From the NCBI RefSeq assembly GCF_017565705.1, contig NZ_JAGDYL010000001.1, positions 372,001 through 436,000 of the forward strand: a stretch of 64,000 bases of DNA, in the 5' to 3' direction. The notes below the pieces were generated by a model, which was not told the origin of the DNA, did not search any database, and saw only the letters and a list, made by a program, of their open reading frames with translations. Each line of letters starts with the position of its first letter. The stretch's first letter is position 1. Both the position numbers and the translations under genes were made by a program. Of this stretch, positions 60,435 to 64,000 are shown piece after piece. The stretch comes from Leucobacter ruminantium (GTDB lineage: Bacteria > Actinomycetota > Actinomycetes > Actinomycetales > Microbacteriaceae).

Positions 60435-62159
60435 ATGCGCGTAGCGGTCGTCGGCGCCACCGGGAACACGGGCACCGCGGTGCTCAGAGCTCTCGAGCGC
60501 ACCCCCGAGGTGACGTCGGTGCTGGGCATCGCGAGACGCATGCCCGACCGGCGTGCCGATCCCTATTCGAGTTGCGACTGGGTGTCGATCGACATCGCCG
60601 CGGCCATCGCGGAGGCGGATGCCGAGCGGCGGCTGCGGGAGGCGTTCACCGGCGTCGACGCGGTGATCCACCTGGCGTGGCTGATTCAGCCGAACTCGCA
60701 GCGCGAGCTCCTGCGCCGCGTGAACGTCGACGGTACCGCCCGCGTCGCCCGGACCGCGGCCGCAGCCGGGGTCGCGCACCTCGTCGTGGCGTCGTCGGTG
60801 GGGGCCTACTCCCCCGACCGGGCGGCGACGCCTCGCGATGAGAGCTGGCCGGCAGACGGCATCTCCTCCTCCCACTACAGCGTCGACAAGGCGGCGCAGG
60901 AGCGGGTGCTCGACGAGTTCTCCGCCGCGCACCCGGAAGTCGTGGTCACCCGGCTGCGACCGGCCCTCGTCTTCCAGGCCGACGCCGCGTCGGAGATCCA
61001 GCGCTACTTCCTGGGCGGCCGGATGCCGGTGCAGGTGCTCGGGGCGGTGAAACCCCCGGTGCTCCCCGTGCCCAAGGGCCTGCGCGGCGTGCAGGCCGTG
61101 CAGGCCGACGATCTCGGCCGCGCCTATGCCGCAGCCGTGGTGCGTCGTGTGCCGGGCGCGTTCAACATCTGCGCCGACGACGTGCTCGGCGCGCAGGATC
61201 TCGCCGACATCGTCGATCACGGGCGGTTCATCGAGCTGCCGCCGCGTCTCGTGCGCGGCTTGCTGTTCGGCGGCCACAAGGCCGGCCTCGTCGCGGCCGA
61301 CGAGGGGTGGATCGATATGGCGATGGCCGTGCCGATCATGGACAACGCGCGCGCGAAGGAGGAGCTCGGTTGGGAGCCTCGGAGCACGGCGGCTGCGGCG
61401 CTCGGAGAGCTGCTGCGCGGCATGGTCGAGGGTCGCGGCGCAGGGTCCCTTCCGCTACGGGCGAGGGATCCCGGAGACGGGCGCGGCCTCGCGGAGGTCG
61501 AGGCTGCGGAGGAGGGATCGGAGGTTTCCGCGAGCAAGGGATCGGACGTCGCCGCGGGCGAGGGCGGCGACGGAGTCGACGCGCGCGGTGAAGGCGCCGA
61601 TGGCGATCGTGAGGGATCCCACCCCGACGGGCTCTCCCTGGGCCTGCTCGGGCTGTATCTGTCGGATCACCTCACGGGGGCGACCGCCGGCGCCGATCGG
61701 ATCGAGCGCATGTCGGAGGTCTACGTCGACGCTCCCGTCTACGCCCGGCTCTCGGAGCTGGCCGAGGAGATCAGACTCGAGCGGGCGTTCCTGCAGCGCC
61801 TCATGCAGGATCTCGGTCTGCGGCGGCGCCCGTATCGGCAGGCGGTCTCCTGGGCCGGCGAGCATCTCGGTCGGCTGAAGAGCAACGGTCGCCTGTTCTC
61901 CCGTTCGCCGATGACCCTCGTGCTCGAGGCGGAGCTCATGCGCAGCGCCGTGATGGGCAAGCTCGGAGTGTGGCAGACGCTGGAGGAGCACGCCGACGAG
62001 CTGGGACTCGACGCGGGGGTCTTCGCCGACCTCGCAGAGCGGTCTCGGGAGCAGGCCGGGGTGCTCGACGAGGTGCACGAGTACGCCAGGGCGAGGGCAT
62101 TCCGGGAGGGACGCGAGACGTACGGGCCTCCGGCCGACGAGCGCGCCGGCCCGGCGTGA
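60435..62159 (+). CDS. NAD-dependent epimerase/dehydratase fused to a helical domain
   Basis: 574 residues. Residues 1-320: extended SDR Rossmann domain (VVGATGNTGTAVLRAL; catalytic-type YSVDKAAQE; GVQAVQADDLGRAYAA). About 325-400: Gly/Glu/Asp-rich linker whose DNA contains several AGGGATC motifs. About 403-555: an all-helical domain (GLLGLYLSDHLTGATAGADR, LMQDLGLRRRPYRQAVSWAG, SPMTLVLEAELMRSAVMGK) resembling stand-alone actinobacterial proteins of unknown function with a ferritin-like bundle. Start ATG 60435 with CAGGAGG. Substrate unknown; the fusion suggests a redox or stress role (inference). Confidence 0.78.
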   Translation: MRVAVVGATGNTGTAVLRALERTPEVTSVLGIARRMPDRRADPYSSCDWVSIDIAAAIAEADAERRLREAFTGVDAVIHLAWLIQPNSQRELLRRVNVDGTARVARTAAAAGVAHLVVASSVGAYSPDRAATPRDESWPADGISSSHYSVDKAAQERVLDEFSAAHPEVVVTRLRPALVFQADAASEIQRYFLGGRMPVQVLGAVKPPVLPVPKGLRGVQAVQADDLGRAYAAAVVRRVPGAFNICADDVLGAQDLADIVDHGRFIELPPRLVRGLLFGGHKAGLVAADEGWIDMAMAVPIMDNARAKEELGWEPRSTAAAALGELLRGMVEGRGAGSLPLRARDPGDGRGLAEVEAAEEGSEVSASKGSDVAAGEGGDGVDARGEGADGDREGSHPDGLSLGLLGLYLSDHLTGATAGADRIERMSEVYVDAPVYARLSELAEEIRLERAFLQRLMQDLGLRRRPYRQAVSWAGEHLGRLKSNGRLFSRSPMTLVLEAELMRSAVMGKLGVWQTLEEHADELGLDAGVFADLAERSREQAGVLDEVHEYARARAFREGRETYGPPADERAGPA

Positions 62160-62164
62160 ACGAC

Positions 62165-62232
62165 CCATCCGGACAATCCGAATCATCGGAACCATCCGGA
62201 AAATCCGAATCATTCGATTCATCCGAATCACT
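62165..62232. repeat. 27-bp tandem repeat before the baeRF-type gene
   Basis: CCATCCGGACAATCCGAATCAT (62165-62186) recurs as CCATCCGGAAAATCCGAATCAT (62192-62213), followed by a partial ATCCGAATCA copy. AT-rich relative to surroundings. Lies in the 90-bp spacer upstream of a strong AAGGAGG ribosome-binding site. Confidence 0.75.
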
Positions 62233-62249
62233 CAAGGAGGGAACGAATA

Positions 62250-63431
62250 ATGAGTATCGAACGAGGCAACACCGATCGTGCTGCTGATCTTGCGGGAATG
62301 ACGGGACAGGGATCCCTCGCGGATCTGCTCTCCGCGACCGGCACCGCGACCGTCGCCTACATCGACGGCCACGGCCCCCGCCCGCAGGTCGAGGAGGAAG
62401 CGGCGCGCGACGCGGTCGTCGCGCGCCTCGAGGAGGCCGGCGCGCCGGCCGCCGATGTCGCGGCGATCAGTGCGGCGCTGCCCGCGAAGGACGGCACGCC
62501 GAGTCCGTCTGCGCGCTATCTGCTGGCGCGCGATGGCGCGGTCGTGGTCGACGAGGTGTTCCCGGGCGCGCGCCTCGGGCCGGAGCGCACCTGCTCGGGC
62601 CCGGTGCCCGAGATCGTGCCGCTGCTGCGCCACCTCGCGCGGGGCTCGCGCTACCTCGTCATCGAGACGGGGCGGGAGGGCGCCGAGATCCGGCTCGAGC
62701 GCGGCGACCGTCACACGCCGGAACGGGCGGAGGAGGTCGAGGGGCGCGCCGACAGCCTGACGAAGGTGCAGGCGGGCGGCTGGTCGCACGCGCGGTATCA
62801 GCGGGCCGCAGAGGAGGTCTGGAAGCACAATCAGAGCGAGGTCGCGGCGGCCGTCGATCGGCTCGTCGAGGAGCAGCGGCCCGATTTCATCGTGCTCGCG
62901 GGTGACGTGCGGGCGCGTCAGGTGCTGAGGGATCGCCTCGGCGAGGCCTCGCTGCGCCTCGTCACCGAGTACGAGAGCCACACCCGCGCCGACGGCGCGG
63001 ATGAGGGCGGCCTCGCGAATGCGATCTCGGAGATCGCGGAGCAGCGGATCCGCGATGAGATCGCGTCGGTCGTCGACCGTGCTCGAGCGGACGACGGGAG
63101 CGCCGGCGCCGAGGGCGTCTCGGCGGTGGTGGATGCGCTGCAGCAGGCGCGAGTCGACACGCTGTTGCTCGACGCGGGCATCCTGTCCGATGAGCGCACG
63201 CTGCGGGCTCTCGACGCCCAGCCTTGGGTCGCGGATGCCGAGCACGGCGAGTTCGATGCCGCGACGCTCGCGGACGTGCCGCTCTCGGAGGGCCTCGCCC
63301 GTGCCGCTGTGCTCACGGGCGCCCGCGTGCTCTTCCGCGAGGAGGAGTTCGACGCGCCCGACGAGCCGCGGGGCCCCGCGGCGACTCCCGAGCCCATCGC
63401 GGCGCTGCGCTGGGCCGAGGGGTCGGTGTAG
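62250..63431 (+). CDS. baeRF2-type Vms1/Ankzf1-family protein (putative ribosome-rescue peptidyl-tRNA hydrolase)
   Basis: A 393-residue protein with the bacterial archaeo-eRF1-like domain. The release loop is GGWSHARYQR (176-185), the hallmark replacing GGQ in the Vms1/baeRF group, followed by AAEEVWKHNQSEVAAAVDRL; the C-terminal L7Ae-like part ends with ARVLFREEEFDAP. Eukaryotic Vms1 cleaves peptidyl-tRNA on stalled 60S subunits; bacterial members are predicted to rescue ribosomes or hibernating subunits. ATG 62250 with AAGGAGG. Confidence 0.82.
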   Translation: MSIERGNTDRAADLAGMTGQGSLADLLSATGTATVAYIDGHGPRPQVEEEAARDAVVARLEEAGAPAADVAAISAALPAKDGTPSPSARYLLARDGAVVVDEVFPGARLGPERTCSGPVPEIVPLLRHLARGSRYLVIETGREGAEIRLERGDRHTPERAEEVEGRADSLTKVQAGGWSHARYQRAAEEVWKHNQSEVAAAVDRLVEEQRPDFIVLAGDVRARQVLRDRLGEASLRLVTEYESHTRADGADEGGLANAISEIAEQRIRDEIASVVDRARADDGSAGAEGVSAVVDALQQARVDTLLLDAGILSDERTLRALDAQPWVADAEHGEFDAATLADVPLSEGLARAAVLTGARVLFREEEFDAPDEPRGPAATPEPIAALRWAEGSV

Positions 63432-63465
63432 CCCTTCGGCATTCCCTGATATTTCTCGACACCCG

Positions 63466-63509
63466 CGCATCACCTTTTGCGCAATGCGCACTCCCTTGCA
63501 GGTGATGCG
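63466..63509. terminator. Hairpin downstream of the baeRF-type gene
   Basis: CGCATCACCT (63466-63475) and AGGTGATGCG (63500-63509) are perfect 10-bp arms enclosing TGCGCAATGCGCA. It may end the preceding gene or fold in the leader of the secreted-protein gene; no T-tract follows. Confidence 0.5.
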
Positions 63510-63613
63510 GTTCGCGCGAGCGCGTACGGCATGGAAATAAAAGGGGGAAGCGGACTCATCGCTGCCGCGGCTGCGATCGGGTCCTGTTTCCATTGCGTAC
63601 TGAAGGAGAAACT

Positions 63614-64000
63614 ATGCCTTTCGACTCGACTGGAGTCGCGAAGCGCCGCGTCGGAGCCATCATGGCCTCCTCCGCGCTGGTCAGTGCATCGCTGTTCACG
63701 GGTCTCGGCACGGCGAACGCCGCGCCGGCGGCAGACGCCGCACCGACATCGTTCGGCCAGGCCGCCGGAGAACAGCTCGTGACCGTGCCCGACGGGGTCT
63801 GCGCGGTGAACGTCACGATCGGCGGCGGCCGTGGTGGCGTCGCGGTGGGCGAGGGAACGCCCGACCCCGAGGCCCCGGAAGCCCCCGAGGTGCCCGGTGA
63901 GGAGACCGGCTTCGAAGGTTCGGGCGCGCGCATCAGCGCCACGCTGAACGTGCAGGCAGGCACGGCGATCGAGCTGAGCGTGGGCGGCGACGGCAGCAAT
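63614..64000 (+). CDS. Secreted Gly-rich cell-surface protein, 3' end cut by window
   Basis: 129 codons are visible with no stop before the window edge. Signal peptide about 1-37 (basic KRR, hydrophobic stretch, TANA-AP cleavage). The mature part begins AAPTSFGQAAGEQLVTVPDG, then VCAVNVTIGGGRGGVAVGEG, an acidic Pro/Glu segment and GSGARISATLNVQAGTAIELSVGGDGSN, suggesting a repetitive beta/Gly-rich surface protein, perhaps wall-anchored beyond the edge. ATG 63614 follows AAGGAGAAACT. Partial. Confidence 0.78.
   Translation, partial: MPFDSTGVAKRRVGAIMASSALVSASLFTGLGTANAAPAADAAPTSFGQAAGEQLVTVPDGVCAVNVTIGGGRGGVAVGEGTPDPEAPEAPEVPGEETGFEGSGARISATLNVQAGTAIELSVGGDGSN

Noticed and set aside
63432-63613. 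c-di-AMP (ydaO-type) riboswitch before the secreted-protein gene
   Set aside because: The spacer is long enough and such genes can carry one, but the conserved core sequences are not present; only a simple hairpin is seen.

Overview
The window is a high-GC actinobacterial chromosome segment, most likely from a member of the Microbacteriaceae (Leucobacter or a close relative; genus is an inference). Pointers are mycothione reductase, a RamB-like regulator beside GTP-dependent PEP carboxykinase, the eno-ftsB-DUF501 cluster, a YczR/YczE pair, a GlnR-type box, GTG/TTG starts and many apparently leaderless promoters. There is no plasmid, prophage, IS element, CRISPR array or rRNA. Coding density is high. 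A short palindrome, AGGGATCCCT, is scattered through genes, spacers and terminators.

Layout. 0.3-8.5 kb: prfB; an orphan sugar-importer ATPase; a MocR regulator divergent from yczE; an APC permease divergent from an Lrp regulator and a class III aminotransferase (amine/putrescine uptake and use). 8.6-16 kb: two Q/P-rich membrane proteins, rpsO, amtB with a GlnR-type box, an inositol-phosphatase-like enzyme, a purine permease, an FKBP isomerase and a FAH-family hydrolase. 16.0-16.65 kb: a scar where a 5'-truncated sdaA (-) abuts a 5'-truncated DUF6457 gene (+). 16.65-25.1 kb: aspA, an MFS exporter, htpX-lemA, an unusual tRNA with anticodon UAA, pckG and its divergent RamB-like regulator. 25-34 kb: DUF2207 protein, ICMT-like membrane enzyme, type II NADH dehydrogenase, DUF501-ftsB-eno, YibE/F protein.

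34-49 kb holds the most interesting system. A CscB-type sucrose:H+ symporter (34.1 kb) lies 12 kb from a LacI regulator and a divergent gene whose single 822-residue product joins a GH32 beta-fructosidase to a PfkB fructokinase. A 19-bp operator core is identical (reverse-complemented) just downstream of the -10 at both loci, which defines a split sucrose regulon: import, then intracellular hydrolysis and fructose phosphorylation by one polypeptide. Between the two lie a three-gene unknown operon and rpoBC; RpoB has Asn where E. coli has the rifampicin-contact residue His526.

49-64 kb: PAP2 phosphatase; a glutaredoxin-like / spermidine-synthase-like / SprT-like overlapping operon; two Nudix-fold proteins; TfoX-N protein; mycothione reductase; a four-gene glycine betaine/choline ABC importer in one overlapping operon; a PlsC acyltransferase; then an SDR, an epimerase fused to a helical domain, and a Vms1/baeRF-type ribosome-rescue candidate. 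The right edge cuts a secreted Gly-rich protein.
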